Made by a program: the position numbers and the translations under genes | Assembly (NCBI RefSeq): GCF_004027225.2 | Contig: NC_044289.2 | Coordinates: 9,651,761 to 9,715,760 of the forward strand | Origin: Strigops habroptila | Lineage: Eukaryota; Chordata; Aves; Psittaciformes; Psittacidae | Direction: 5' to 3' | DNA length: 64,000 nt | The notes under the pieces: model-generated | The model's input: only the letters and a program-made list of their open reading frames with translations | Told to the model about the DNA's origin: nothing | Databases searched by the model: none | Shown here: one piece after another, positions 22,074 to 35,900 of the stretch | Layout of the letters: every line of letters starts with the position of its first letter | How positions within the stretch are numbered: position 1 is the first letter of the stretch

Positions 22074-22228
22074 TGGAGAAGGAGGCTGCCATCATCAAAG
22101 TGCATCTCTGGAAACTTCTGTCTGTGAAAAGCCAGAGCAGCAAAGCAGCTGGGAGCAGGAGGGGAGGTGCAGGGCAGAGCCTCAGCTCTGGTCCGTGCAG
22201 GTGGATCTGCTTGACTGGGCAGAGGTGA
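22074..22228 (+). pseudogene. PTGIS: PTGIS-like exon fragment (LWKLLS region), apparently decayed
   Basis: After a good acceptor (TTTCTGCTTCTGTGCAG, AG at 22072-22073) the frame reads EKEAAIIKVHLWKLLS. Recalled human prostacyclin synthase has DKDHMCSVKSRLWKLLS. Downstream the same frame drifts and stops at TGA 22226-22228. A shift of one frame gives a weak echo of the following human segment (EVQGRASALV against EEMQARALVL). That pattern suggests an exon broken by small indels. PTGIS is the endoplasmic-reticulum P450 that isomerises PGH2 to prostacyclin. Strand, position and order relative to the next fragment fit human synteny. The match is short, so chance remains possible. Confidence 0.42.
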
Positions 22229-23740
22229 ATGTGAATCCTTTCTTGATGCTCGGTGCCACCAGGTTCAGCTGCAGCCTCTCCCTGAGCAGCCACAGGTCAT
22301 CAGCACAGAATCTCAGCCTCAAACCCCTCCTTTGCTTTCACCTCCCTGTGGGCTGTGAATTCCCAGTAGAGCAGGTTATGGTCACTGGGCTGTTTTAAAC
22401 TAAATATTCCTTTCTTAATTTTCATTGAAATACTGTGATTTACGTGCTTTGGGGCAAGCTTAGATCACTTGGTGCATACAAAACCTGTGGAAGGGATCAT
22501 TGGCCATTGTGAGCTGTTCAAGCAGGTTGGAGCAGAGCAGCCCAGGATCCATGCAAAAACCTATGCCTCACAGCAGACCATGCAGGTAAATGCTGGTTTC
22601 AAGGTGCTCGGCTCTCGAGACTCATCAGCTTAAGATAAAAATCCAGGGATTTCAAAATAATGAGCACTGGATGCTTTTGATTTACTTTCTGCACAGTAGA
22701 GCGTTAATTTGGGCTGGAATCTGTTTTGTGGACATCACTGTTCAGACTAGGGCTGAGATTCCTGCTGCACTGCCCTCACCTAGGCCAGATCGAGACCCCA
22801 GAAGCCAGGTGAGAAGCTCCCGTTGAGCCAGAGGTTCGGGGAAAGAGGGAAAGAGCTCTTTCCTGCAGTGTCATTAGGAAGAAAGCAATTAAACCCTTTG
22901 AAATCATCTGCACTCTGGTTATCTGCCTTCATGATATCCCTAATTGCCTGGGAGCACCCGCTTTAAGACAGGCACTGGGGCAGATTGATTCTGCATCGTG
23001 TCATTCTCTCCAGCACTTCGTTCTGTTTTGGTTTGACCTCAGCAAATGCATCTTCCCAGATGACTTTGTGCTGCACAGGGGACCAAAACACGCTCTCATC
23101 ACAAGACAGACTTCCTCAGCTCATTCACAGACCTGGCAGTTTGCTGTGTGTAATCTACAGAAAGATGAAAGCCTCTTTATTCTTTCTAATGCACAACCAA
23201 GCCAAATATGAATGATTAAAGGCCCACGTGCATTTGTAAATGCCTACATTTTAATTAAAAAGCAACCCCCTTCTTGAGAATTTAGGCAGCTAAAGTGGCA
23301 ATGTGCTTACCAAAAGAGAATAAATTATTTATATGGTATGCTCTGCTCTTTAAATTACTTGGGTTTAATGTACTGCATAGGCACTCTGTATTGACAACAG
23401 TGCTGTTTTGCTTCCACTTAATCATCACATTTCTTTACATTTATTTATTAACAAGAACAAAAATACCCAACTCTGGCCAATCTGATACTTCACTGCACTG
23501 ATGGGCAGTGTTTCCTCTGTCTTACATTGCAATAACTGTATTTTTGCTGCAAAGAGGCCGTTTCACAGCCAGCTGTAGTACTTGGTGCTGCATGTGATCT
23601 GGGATGGTGGTATTTGTCACCACAGTGTTGCTGACACTGATTTGTGTTCTGCTCTCTGTGTTTTATGGGGGCTCTGTTGGTTCCAGTTCATCTTCTCACC
23701 ATTTTAATAACTCTGACTCCTCTTGGGTGTTTATTTTTAG
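22229..23740. other. DNA between the two PTGIS-like fragments
   Basis: About 1.5 kb, presumably a former PTGIS intron. No coding exon or repeat is recognised. The end is a T-rich acceptor-like stretch with AG at 23739-23740. Confidence 0.45.
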
Positions 23741-23947
23741 GGTAATGTAGGCTCTGTGGTTTTTTGGCTTCTCCTATTTCTCCTAAAGCATCCTGCAGCC
23801 ACGGCAGCAGTTCAAGGTGAACTAGAAAAAGTAGCTAGAAGCAGAGGACAAGCTGCAAAGCTGATATGTGGATGTAGCCAGGGGCTGTTGGATGGCGTGG
23901 CTTTTCTGGGCTGGTGCACCTCTTCTGCGTGTTTTGGTTACCAATAA
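23741..23947 (+). pseudogene. PTGIS: PTGIS (CYP8A1) exon remnant or highly diverged exon
   Basis: Directly after an acceptor AG (TTTATTTTTAG), the frame reads GNVGSVVFWLLLFLLKHPAA then TAAVQGELE. Recalled human PTGIS reads GNMGPAAFWLLLFLLKNP followed by EALAAVRGELE. This is the I-helix/J-helix part of the P450 fold. Further on, SQGLLDGVAFLG faintly follows the human PQKVLDSTPVLD. The ESLRL (K-helix ExxR) segment that should come next is unrecognisable, and the frame closes at TAA 23945-23947. A P450 lacking ExxR cannot be active. The strand and the location between B4GALT5 and KCNB1 are exactly those of human PTGIS. CYP7A1 and CYP8B1 are related but match less well. Confidence 0.65.
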
Positions 23948-26900
23948 ATCTGAGCGTTATGTTCATAGCATTGAATTTGCCAGAAGAGAAAACTTTTGGA
24001 CAACTTAGGACACTGTGTTAAAGGGGACTGAGTGCCTTGAACAGAGGTGCTGCCCTGTGCCCATGGTTTGCAGCCATTGTACATCGTGCACTGTTGTGTC
24101 ACTGTGCACAGAGCTGGTGTGGAGTGCAAGGTAAAGAGGTTTGTACAACAGTTTGCAAGGGAAGACGTTAGAGTTAAGAGACAACTGAGGGAGAACCAGC
24201 TCCATTTTCCCCACAGTGGCTGCTGAGGTCTCCCTCGGGTGCAGCTTCCCCCTTTCCTGGCTTATCTAACCCATATGTTGTCCTTTTTGGTATACAGCTA
24301 TTTGCCTGTGCTCGCTGCAGAGGGACACCTCGGCCCTGGTTTTGTGTCATCGTTGCACAGATTTAATGAGCAGTTTGGATCTGGTTTTGATATAAAGCAG
24401 AAGGTTTTTGATAGAGCTGGGTAGAAACATATTTTGGAGCTTCAATTCAATTTTTCCTTCTATTTGGAATTAGGCTGCAGAGTTACCAAAGTTATTTCAG
24501 AGAAGGTCAGTTGTGATAATTTAAAAACATTTCATTCTGATATTGATATTCCACCTCCCCCCCCCCCCCCCTTCATTTTCTCCCTTTTTCAACCATCAGT
24601 TATTGGGGTATTTATATTTGCAGTTCAAGTCAGTTGGGATTCAAGGTGCCCAATCCCATTGGGATTGCTGTGTAAGTGTTAATGAGGTACTACACCTCAT
24701 TAGTAAATGCATGGCATTCAGGTGTGCAGGGATGCTGTGTGCAATCTCTTGTCTTCTTTCCCACAGTAAGCAAAGGAGTTTTGGTAGGATGCAATGAGCT
24801 GCTGTTAATTCCAGAACAGGCAAGGCTGTTTAACAGATGCAGCTTAGAAAACCAGGAATTGATGGGCTGCAGGAAAGGTGTTATTGCATTACAGCCATTT
24901 CTAAGTGCTGGGTTGTGATTGGTAGATTAATAACAGGTTTTGCTAATTTAAGGTCATCAGCTGGGAGGAAATGGAACAGAGACCTGTGAATGTGGCTGCT
25001 AGGCACACTGGGCGTCTGGGCTGGTGTGGCCATGAAAAGGCAAGTTGAAAACTGTTGAGTGTGCAAAGTGAGGTGATCCCAGGGGTGACAATGAAAACCT
25101 TAACTGTCTTCTGAAATACCAGACCTAATTCCAGTCATTGCAGTTAAGAAGACTGATTGCCGTAAATGATTGCTGAGGTGTGTGCAAGAACAGTGTAAAT
25201 GCACACATGAGGTTCTTATAGGAAAATCACAGCTATGTATGGCAGGAAGGCACATGAAGACATACCCTAATCCATCCTCCTGTACCAAGCCAAGATCAAT
25301 ATGTCTAGACCACCCCTGACAGATGGTGAAGCACCTTTTTCTTGGAAATCTTAATGATGTCTCTTTGGGCAATCTACCCTAGGGCTTTACTATACTTGTG
25401 CTTTAAAAATTTTTCCGAACAGCCATCCTAATTCTCCCACCCTGTTATTTTTTGTCTGGTTCTCAGCAGATATGGAAAGCAAGTCATTGTTCTCTTCTAC
25501 AGGAACCTTTATAAACGGAAAACTGTCTGCCCCATCTCCACTCCGCCTTCTGTTTTTGCAAGTTAGTTGACCCATTTCCCTCCATCTTTACTTAGAGGCT
25601 GTTTTCTATATCTCTGGTCACTCCTATTGCTGCATGGATGAAATGCAGACTTTCACTGTCAGACAAAAGAAACTGAGCTCGGGGAAGTAGCACCACAACA
25701 GAAAGACTGCTGCTAGCATATGTGCGAGCCTCAGGTCTGCCCTGGTGAGGACCAGCAATGCGTATGGAAGAAGGGGTTCATTCCCATCCCACTGGGATGC
25801 ACCCCACGGCCACCTCGCCCTCATCAAGAGCCATGTAGTTGTCCCCTCTGGGGACCTACCAGGTGGGTTTTCTCATGCTGGTGGCTCCCAGTCCCTGTGG
25901 GCTTCATCAGCTGAGAGGGTCTGAGCCTTTCTGCCGCTAGACTTAGCTTTCAGCGCTTGTATCTGTAGGCATATTTATTTAAGCTTTTTCTTCTCATTTG
26001 CTTTTCACTTCTGGAGGAAAAAGCTTTCTGTGACAAAATGAGTTGCACATTCCTTTCCCCTCCCCTTCAGCCCAAGTGTTAGGCAGGCGGCTGCTGAGTG
26101 ATGCAGAGTTGGGCTCTGCAGAGGATAGCAGGGAGGCGTTTGGAGGAGCCCGCGGTGGTGGCTGGAATTCCTGTTGCCATAACAACCCAATGTAGGCCTT
26201 AAATATAGAACTGGTTTTACCCCATAGCCCCCCTCTGTCCTATCTTCTCTAACACAGGAGCAAACGGGCTTTGCTTCCTTCTTGCTGCTAGTATCCAAAA
26301 GGTCAGAAATGGAGCCAACTCTGCAGCAATGCAAACTCTGGTAGGTGCAGTGTGTGAGGTCAGGGGATACACTAATTATGGGTTTGGTGGTCCTGCTCCA
26401 TACAGAGGTTTGGTGTGTGCACTCCAAATACTGGTCCAGCTCAGTGAAAATCCTTGGATAGGTTGCACTGAAAGACAAAATCCTCTAGCAAGACTGGGGA
26501 ACATCTAACTACTGAAGCAGCTTCTTCCCTACTGCAGCTTTGCCGTGGAGGGTGGGAGGGGACCATCACTGCTTTGGGGATGCACAAGAGGTGGAGCTGG
26601 GTAAGGACAGACAAACCACTCCACAGCATCACATCAAGCTTAATCTGTGCAGGGGCTTGTCATTTGCCAAAGGGAAGTTTCACTGAAGGGGCTGACCTGG
26701 TTTTGTGAGCGACCCTATGTTTTTTTCCTTTGCAAATGCTGTCCAAAGAACTGACCCCTCTGGGATCTTCCTTCTAGTGACCCCCTGCTACTGTCCCATG
26801 AGGTCAGGAGACTCCAAAGAACCAATGGGCATGCACCAAGCTGGCTGCACCAGGGATGGATCAAATAGCTGGGATGTGACATTTTTCTTCCAGGAACTTA

Positions 26901-29900
26901 AATAGAGCAGATTTCTCAACGCAGACAACACCAAGAAAGATTTCCAGAGAGGGGTTTCTCCATACTGCAGCGTGCCAAGGGGAGCAGGAGTGAGCAAGTG
27001 TTGGGCAGCAGTGTGCAGTCTGTGGCATCAAGCAGTGAGCATGCAGCAAGTCTGGAGTGTGAGTCTTCTCCACAGTGTGCTCCTGGTGATGGTGATGCTG
27101 ATGAATCCAGTTGAAGTCCCTTAGACTAGGGGAAAGATCATCACATAGAAAAATCAGCGGGTGCTATCTCCAGTGTATGATCACACAGTGAAACCATCTG
27201 TTAAATTTATGTTTATTCCTCAGCAAACTGTATAGATGCTTTTAGAAATTCATACTTATCTTTTTAATTAGGTATTAGGTTTTATACCATCGATCAAGAA
27301 GAGTCCCAAACTGCAGGAATTATTTACTGGTGCAATATAATGGGAGAGCTCCTATGATCCTGACTCCACTGTAGTCAGTGTAGTTAGTGTAATTTCATTC
27401 CTTTAGTTTGTTAGAAGGATATTTGGATTGCAAAATCAAACATCTGACCGATATAAAATGCTAAAATTAACATTTTCCCATAAAATCCTAATTCTTCTCT
27501 CCTCTTAATATACCAAGAGGTGCAACCTGCAAATGTCAGATGAATCCCTTCTTTTTTTAATTTATTTTTCAGTAACCATCTCATCCCTGTTAATGTGCAA
27601 TTTTCCCCTGATCTGATCATTGAAAATAGCTGATTTTCCTGAAATGGCCTTTGATTCCTCCTAGAGATCAACAAATGGCATGGAAAATTCCAAGCTGAGC
27701 AGTTTTAATTTTGGCAGAGGTACAAGTAACTGACCATGGAATAAGTTGGGTAGGTCAAGCAGGTATCTTCCAAATGCAGCAACTGAAGTCAGCTCTTCTG
27801 AATTGACTGTTTTATCATTTTAGATGTATTTTCCTCCTGTTGGCCTCTTCTGAATTGGAGTTGAAAGAGATCAGGTCACAAAGCATGGGGTTTGACAAGG
27901 AAAGACACTGCTTTGGGATGCCACAGATGGAAAAGGACATCAGGCTTCAATATAAATTGAAAACTGAGTAAACCACCAAGAGCTTGCCTTCCATCAGCTG
28001 GTCATCTTCCACTTCTCCATATGCTTGTTGATAATTGTTACTGTGCTGTTTTTTAACGAAGTAACGTATTGACTAGTCCATTGGGGTGAAGAACTGGTAG
28101 AAAACATTGCACTTGGCTTTGTAGCTCTGAGACTGCAGCTTTGATGATGAGTGTCTGAGGATGCTTGGGGGAGGTCCAGCATGCTGTACAGTCATTTTGA
28201 GTAACTAAACAGTAGATACACTCAAAGACAACTGCATCCTGAAGGCATATTTCAACTGTCAGAACATAACTGTCAGAATCTATAGGATGTAACTTGCAAT
28301 TAAGTTTGCACATTCATCCATTTTCTTGCAAATCCTTGGGAAGATGGGAACTAAATATAGCTAATGGACTCATGAGCTCAAGTACTCACAACGCTGTGCT
28401 TTTATTTCTAGAGTGAGTCCCAGGGTCTGGGCAGAGAGCTGATGTTCCTTGACGGCAACATAGCAAGTGAGAACTGGAGGGAAGATGCTCTGGAGTGACT
28501 CAGCATCACGACTGTACGTATAAAGTGCATTAGTGCAATATTTAGTGGCTGGAAAAAATTCCTGTTGGAGTTCAGGCTCCCAATCCAAGCAGGGTTGGCC
28601 CAGGAGACCTGCACACAGCACGGCTGGGCAGGAGATGCTCGGTTGGGTGTTGAAAAATTTTGGCTGTGTTTGCATTGGTGTTCCCCAACGGCTGGAGCTT
28701 GCTCAACCTGCTTGGCTCAGGGCTGCTGAGGTGCCTTCTCGTAACATCAGGGAGCTGCTGCCCCATGCAGCTTTCCCCAGCAGACCAGTTACGTTCGAAG
28801 CAGAGAAGAGGAGATGGTAGCTGGTCTTACAACCCTTTATTTCAAACTTGGAGAGATCTATTTTTTACTGAGAGCCAAGCAGGACTTTCCAGTGCCTTTG
28901 GTAAGCCTGGTGGTACCCAGCACAAAGGCACTGAAGGACTAGGGCTTGCTTGGCCTGTAATTACTGATGTTTATATGTGCCCTCCTACAAGGCACTGGCT
29001 GGAAAGTACATCTCCTCCCAGGCTGCAGCTTCCCATGCTGCTCACTGCTGAGACAGCCTCCTGCTCTATTTTGGGGGTGCTTCCTCAGGGTCTGGAAAAA
29101 CTGCATTAAAACCTGGAAACTGAGCAGGCCAAAGGATTTACTTGTATCTACAATGTCACCCCCCAAAAGTGTGCTTTAGTCCATATTGGGGCTGGAGCAT
29201 CACATTTCGCCTGATGAAGCAAATGATGGGGAGATTTGGTCTCAGATTGCACTGCAAAGACTTGTAAAACAAACCACCAAAGTTCCTGGGATGATTCCCC
29301 AGACATTGCTGCCTGTTTGTCCTTGTTGCTATCCTAACTAATCTTTTTCCACAGAGAAACATTTGTTTTAGTTAGCTTCTTGGAAAATTGAACTGGTCTG
29401 TCTTAGTTTACTGAATTAAAATCCATGAAGATGGATGCTTTATGAAAAGATACTTTGAGGCCTGTTCACATTGTTGATTCTGACTTTACAGCAGGATGAC
29501 TGGTGCACATCCTCTCTGCACACATATCTGTACAAGACAAGAATCTTGTAGGCAACAAAGAGACATCAAGGGGCAGCATTTCTAACATCACACACTCAGT
29601 GGCCTGTGACTGCCAGGGTGAGTTGTACCTGTGCAACATTACTTTGAGTCTTTGCATGGCTGCAGTAGGACACGCTCCTTAACTTAAAGGACCCATTCAC
29701 TGGCCCTTCTACAGGGGTCCATCAGTGGCCGATGTCATCTCAGCAGCCATAGAGAAGAGGTGGAGAAGAGCTGCTACCCCCCAGGGCTGGGAAAGCAGAA
29801 CAGCTGATCTATCTTCAAGTTATTGTTACAGATGCTTCAAGCAAATCTAGTTTTTATTACAGAACAAAATACAGTTATTACCCAGAAGAGAATATGCAAG

Positions 29901-32900
29901 CTCAAAAATTGTGCTTTTTACAATGCATGTTTGAATTCCCTCGTCTGCAGTGTTCCTGGGGGCTATTAGCTGTTTCAACTGGAAAAGCAACTGCTGGGAC
30001 CCTGGGTAATTGCTCTCAGAGGCAGCATGTTCCCTGCAGCCCCCAGCCCCTGGGATTCACTCAGCCCACATCAGCCTCTGAACTGCTGCTGTCCATCTCT
30101 CTTCCTCCTTTCCTTTGAAGGCAGGGTTCAGGAGAGCAAAGACCAGGCTTTGTGCAGTCTCATGTGGCACCCCAAAAGTCAATTCACATTTTAACAGGTC
30201 TTTTTCCACAGAAAGGAGAAAAACTCCCATGCAGGATAAATAGCTTTGGGCTAGGAATAAATTGTAGCTACTTTATGAACCGTAAGATCTATTGAAATGG
30301 TGCTGGTGTAATCAGAAGAGCTGAATTGCTGCTTGGCTTCCCTAAGCACCCCCTGCACAGCCCTTCCCCTATAAAAGCGATTTGTCTGGGCAAGGCAGGC
30401 AAAGATCACCCGCACACATGCTGGGCTTGAGGAGGAGGCTTTGATACGTTGCTGAGCAGAGGTATTTAATTAACCTCCTCTCTTGATGAGGAACCACCTT
30501 CACTTCTTATGTGCAAGAGAAAGAGACTGTCTGAAGAGCAGCCACCTGTAAGATGGACAAGCAAGTTCTGGGGTGGGCTCGGCTCACTCACCTCTGGTTT
30601 TCCAGTGTAAGACTGTGGTTGGCCGTTGTGAACATGCCAGAAAATAGACAGGGTGAAGAAACCTGGAGAGAACATCTTCACACACCTTATGGTTTCCTAG
30701 CATGCAGGGTGATACAGGTGTTGTGTGAGAGGTGGAGAAACACCCTGCTCCTTCCAGCAAGCAAGCAATGGCCTCTGAGCAGAGGATCTGTGTTGAGAAG
30801 GGAAGAAGTAAGGTGGGCTTTCGCTCGTCCATGTGCCAGGGCAGAGGATGTAGTGCTTCCAGCTGTGGTGATCCCCAGAGCAGAGATGTGAGCAGCCCCA
30901 GGGGCCAGTGGCTCCTCAGGGCTATGGCTGGGTACTCTACCTTGTTCCACATCCCTTCAGGAGTGAGGAGGTAGGTTGAAAATGGGGTTAAGCTTGATCT
31001 TGAAAGGCCATCAAAGGATTTTGGAGAGCAATTGTGGACTATTGAAATGGCTGCTTGCTCTTCAAACATGTTGGTGGGTGATAAGCTTAGGAATTTACTG
31101 GGATTTCCTGATATACTGGGGCATAACTGCTTCAATTAAAGGCCTTTTAAATTTTGCATTATGTTGGCTGGATTGTTAATATTTAATGTATGCAAAAAGA
31201 CAAAGGTAGGTAGCTGGCAACTCTGAAAATAAAAATCTTTATTGTGATAATCCTAAGGAATCTTTGCCATTATTACTTTGCTTACTGGAATGGCAAAATA
31301 AATGCTAAGAGCAGGGAGTGAAACCTCACTGTGCCAGGGACCATGTGAATGGTGATGGTCAGAAGCTTACAGGCTGAAAGACAGGGAGGACATGGAGGCA
31401 GGAGTTTGTCCCCAGTTAATGAAGGCTGTGGCCATGTCAGGTTCTCATGTCTCATCGCTGCACTTACACCAGCCATCCATGATGTGACTTGCTGGGCTGG
31501 GTGCTCTTGCCCCATGGCTGTGACCACTGTGCCTCTGCACAGAGCAGGAGGGCTTCCTGAGCTGGAGGTCTTGATGCTGGTTTGCAACCTGGTGCCTCTT
31601 CTCCTCTTCCCTTCAGGCCCTTCCCAGCCAGCAGAGATTTGAAGAGCAGGCATATGGGAGCACCCAGGAGGGCTGCTCCAAAGGCACTCACTACCTGCAA
31701 AGTTGCAGGAGTTCAGACCATGTCTCTTCATCTGCTTACAACTGGGTGACAGTGATTTCTGTCTTCCCCAGGGAATCTTTCTGCTGAATCCCCCTCTGGA
31801 GCTGGCAGGAGCACAGGCAGGGATTTTCAAAGGCCTCCCTGCCAGATCCTCTGCCCTTCGCATACAAGTGTTTCACAGAAAAGCTGTGTTGTAACTGCTT
31901 TTTGCAGAAAATAAAGCATTCACCAGAATTCTTAGTTCTGTGTTATCACGAGGAGTTTGGACAGCAAAATGCTTTTTAGAGCACTCCAAAATGAGCAGTT
32001 CAGAGATGACAGAGATCTCTAAACCATCGACCTTTTTAGATGTTTAGTCAGGCTGGAAAATGAGCCTCAACAGGGTAGGGGTGGTTGGGTCAGACGCTGA
32101 GGTAAAGGTTTTGCTGCAAGGCTGTGGCGAATTTTGGTGCCTAAATTTAAAGCAGTTGGGGGTGGATTTGAGTCTCTGTGCTGAAGGACTTGAGCAGGGG
32201 TCTCTGCTCTCTGGACAAGTCCTCATTGCTGGTTTGAGCACTTGTCAAACCTAGTTTGCTCCCACCTTTTCCAAATGCACGTTTGAAAAACAAAATGGCA
32301 AGTAAGCAATATACTGAAAGCAATGCACTGAAAGATGCAGCACACAACACTACCTTTAGGAAAAGGTCTCAGGCTGCAGACCCCAAGGGGAAGGAGAAAT
32401 GCCCCTGATACCCTCAGAGAGGGGCCATCCAAGCATCCAAAAATGTGATCTTAAGATGGCTTCAACCTCCATTGAGCACTGCAGCAATACCTGTTGTGCT
32501 CTCAGCATCCTCCACTCCAAGATCAAGGAAGCAGAGCTGCGTTTTCAGTAGGTTATTGCAGTGTTTTCAATTTGCAGGATTACATCCAATTTGTTCTTTT
32601 TGGTTAGCTGGTGCTGGGTATTATTCCCCTGCAGAATTCATGCATACAGCAAAAGGGCATGTTTAGAAGAGTCCATTAAAATTCATGGGGAGTGGTGCTG
32701 TCCTATGTGAGGAAGTTTTATCTGAGACAGGCTTCAAGAATGGCTTATTGCGGCCTGCTGCATCACCCACAAACACTTTGGGGAAAAACAGGGAAGGAGA
32801 ACAGAGTGCTAGATAAGCTGCTTTAAAATGATCTTCATAATCCTGCAAATTGAAATGCATTTTCTCAGAGACAAGTTACAGATGCAAAATAACCTAAGAA

Positions 32901-35900
32901 AGGCTGGAAATAACCCTTTCCAGAGACAATTTATGCTATTCCTGCACCTGTGACTGAATGTCACTGAAATAAAAGCTCTCCCACCCCTTCAAGAATCCAG
33001 CCCCACTAGTGGCACAAGATGCCCAGCCTTTCCTCCAGGACCTGCCCCAGGGGATCTAGACCCCTTAGTACTAGAAATAACATTAAGTAGTTGCTTGAAA
33101 TTAGATTTGACCCCTTCATGTCACTTTGCAGCCATTGGTGTGAGGCTTCCTGATGCCTAAGCAGCTCCAGCTTTTACTGTTGTAGAGTGGCACAAAGAAG
33201 GGGAGAAGGAAGTGTGTTTACTCAGGGCTTAGAGCAATTGAGATCAGGCAATGGCCAAGAAGGGCGTGGTTCATGCATATTTTTCAAATCCTGCATATTT
33301 TCTGCAAATTCCTCATAAAGATGAGCAACAAAAAGCTTAAACTGTTGCGTACTCCCATCAGCCTTATTCTGAGATGTGCAGCTCTTGTAAAAGCTTTTGC
33401 CTCTGATGGTAGGAGCCTCTGACAAATGCGCCCCCCGTTAGCTGTAGTAACAGGGACAGCAATCTTCATAGGATTCATTAAAGGATCTCTCTTAAGTTTT
33501 AAAGTACATTTAGCTGCTCATTCATCCCCCACCTCATGCAGCTTTTGGCAGGTCACTTTAATCTTTCTCAGTCTCAATTTCCTTCAGTCTGAAAGGGAAT
33601 ATTATAGTACTTTCCTCCCAGGAACTGTCTGTAATGGATCCGCATATGCAAGAACAGAGTAATTCTTACTCTCATTATCCTGAGAAAACTTGCCATGCTT
33701 CAGGACATTCCAGTGATGGCATTTTTCCAGCATTAGACCCCAAAGTAAGTTTCTCTTTGTGTCATGGTTTGGCTGAGTTAGGTGTTTGCTTTGTCTCTAA
33801 GGCTAAATCCTTGGCCTGTTTTTGTTAAAGAGGAACTGGACTAAAGGTGGGCCAGGGATGGAAATCGGGTGACTGTGAGGCACGAGAGAATCCTAGCAGG
33901 AATGTGTTCAGGTCCCTTTGTTGCCCCTACTTTGTTGCCACCTCCCCACATCAAGGAACTCCGTCCCCAAGCTCAGGTGGAAGCTGTTTAGGGAGGCGAC
34001 CTGACTTTTCCTCCTCTGCTGTGAAGATGCTGTGAGCAGCCGCATCCTGGAGTGGCCTTCAGAGCCCCAGCTCCTTTGCAACATCACTTATGTTTGCTTC
34101 AACCACATGGGGAAGATGCTGCCAGGGACTGGAATGGGGAAGCTCTTTAGGAGACCCAGTTGCTAGATATACTGCTTGCAATCTCGTTGCCAAAAGCCTT
34201 TTCTGAAAGTCGAGCCAACATATTCTCTAGCAGGAGAAGGTGGACTTGTTGTTCCCTCTGCTGCTCTTTCTCAGCACTCATGCCCTCCTGTTGCGACTCT
34301 CTCCAAGCAGGCTGGTTCTCCAAATGCTGGTTAAAGCAGTCTGGCTTCCTCCAACCCAGGGAGAGAAATGGCATCCTGTGCCTCTGAATCAGAGGGACTT
34401 GTTTGTAATGCACAGGTCTGATGGCAAACATGATAGGGTCAATGATATTTATCTAGTTCCTGTTACATCCCTATTTATGTCTTCTGTTCAGAGCTGGGAC
34501 TTCAACAGCTAGGCTGCCTCCCCCAGCTGCCAGAGGGATCCCAGTCATTGCAGGGGCTTAGAGCATCATTCCTTCCCATGAATTCCATGAATGATACTGC
34601 ATCCAGGTCCTGGACCCTGCCTCTCTCAATGGAGCTGGTGTGCCACAGCCCCTAAAGGATGTAAACAGCTGCAGGGCCATTTCCAGTGCTCATCAGCCAG
34701 GCAGAAAGCAGCCCAGATGGATGGACACTTGGTAATCTCTGTGAGAGAGAGGTCACATCCCCACCTCTGCAAAGACTGGCCGACCCCTCTAGCTCTGCTG
34801 CCCCCCTCCTGACTGACAGCGAGGTGACCAATGTGAGCCTCCAGCCCTTCAGGGGCTAATCTGCAGCTGATGAATAACGTAAGTCCAATTGCTTTACAGA
34901 GCTTGGTGCTTTAAGCTAACCATTAGATAACATATTATAGGCAGCTGGTTTTTGCTTGTTGCCAGCCCTGCCTGAACAGCAAAAGCCAGAAGGACGGAAC
35001 ATCCTTACAGCCTCTCTATGGAATACAGGGGCTGATGGAGTCCCATTGCCACTGGGCTCTCCTGGGCAGGAGAGTGGACCTGGGCCCCCAAGGATTTGGA
35101 CTATGGTATTGATAGATAGATGCAGAATAATTTCTCAGGTCATTTTGCAAATTCCCTAGCAGATGGGTTACAAGGACAAACTGGCCATTGGAGGCTTTTT
35201 ATTCCTCAACTAGGAGAAAGGTTTGTGTACTTTTCCTTACTGCAGTAATTGTATTTGGTCTCAAACCTGACGTGAACAAGAGAGACACACACCTGACTGC
35301 CTTAGGGAGTAGGCTGGTGTTTCCACATCTTTCAGTTAGTCTTCCAGACACATCTTCATCAAGATAAGAGGAAAGGTGGGTCTGGTGGAGCCATCCTTGG
35401 GAAGAGGAGCCACAGGGTCTCTGCTTGTGGTCAGTGAGAGCAGGGAGGAGAGTTAGTAGATGTGCAGGAGGAAATGCACATCCTGGGAAAGGCAGAAAGC
35501 TGGAGCCAGGAGGGTGGCTCTGAATGTGCTTTGTGGGAACCTGAACCAAGAAGCTTCTCTGATAACCAATTTGCACTGGCGTGTTTCCTGCCCTCTTCCC
35601 AAAGACCAAAGGAGACCAGGGCTGACTAAGGACCAAGAGCTGTTTGCAGGGGCAGTACCAGGCAAACAGTGGTGCAGCTTGGGTCTGCCCCTCTGTGAGG
35701 CAGCAGGAGGGAGGTAAGCCTAGGGGGGACTTTGGGCACTCCTGGGACTTCAAAATGGATGTGAAAAGTTTGAGTAAGCTGAAAACTTCAACTCTTTACA
35801 GGACAGGGTTCCCACGCGGCTACCATCCTCCCAAACATGAGAAAGGGCTGCCCTCACCCATCTTTTTTCTTTCACAGCTGAGATTCATCAGAGACTTTGC

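Noticed and set aside
22741..22812. LPSPRPDRDPRSQ with a GT after it, recalling the P450 SPQRDPEIY segment.
   Set aside because: It is upstream of the I-helix fragment, so out of order, and shares only RDP.
26975..27040. PRGAGVSKCWA frame, loosely like the PTGIS haem motif PWGAG-x3-C-x-G.
   Set aside because: Trp is Arg, the C-x-G spacing fails, and continued similarity needs a frameshift within a few codons. The evidence is too weak to call a remnant.
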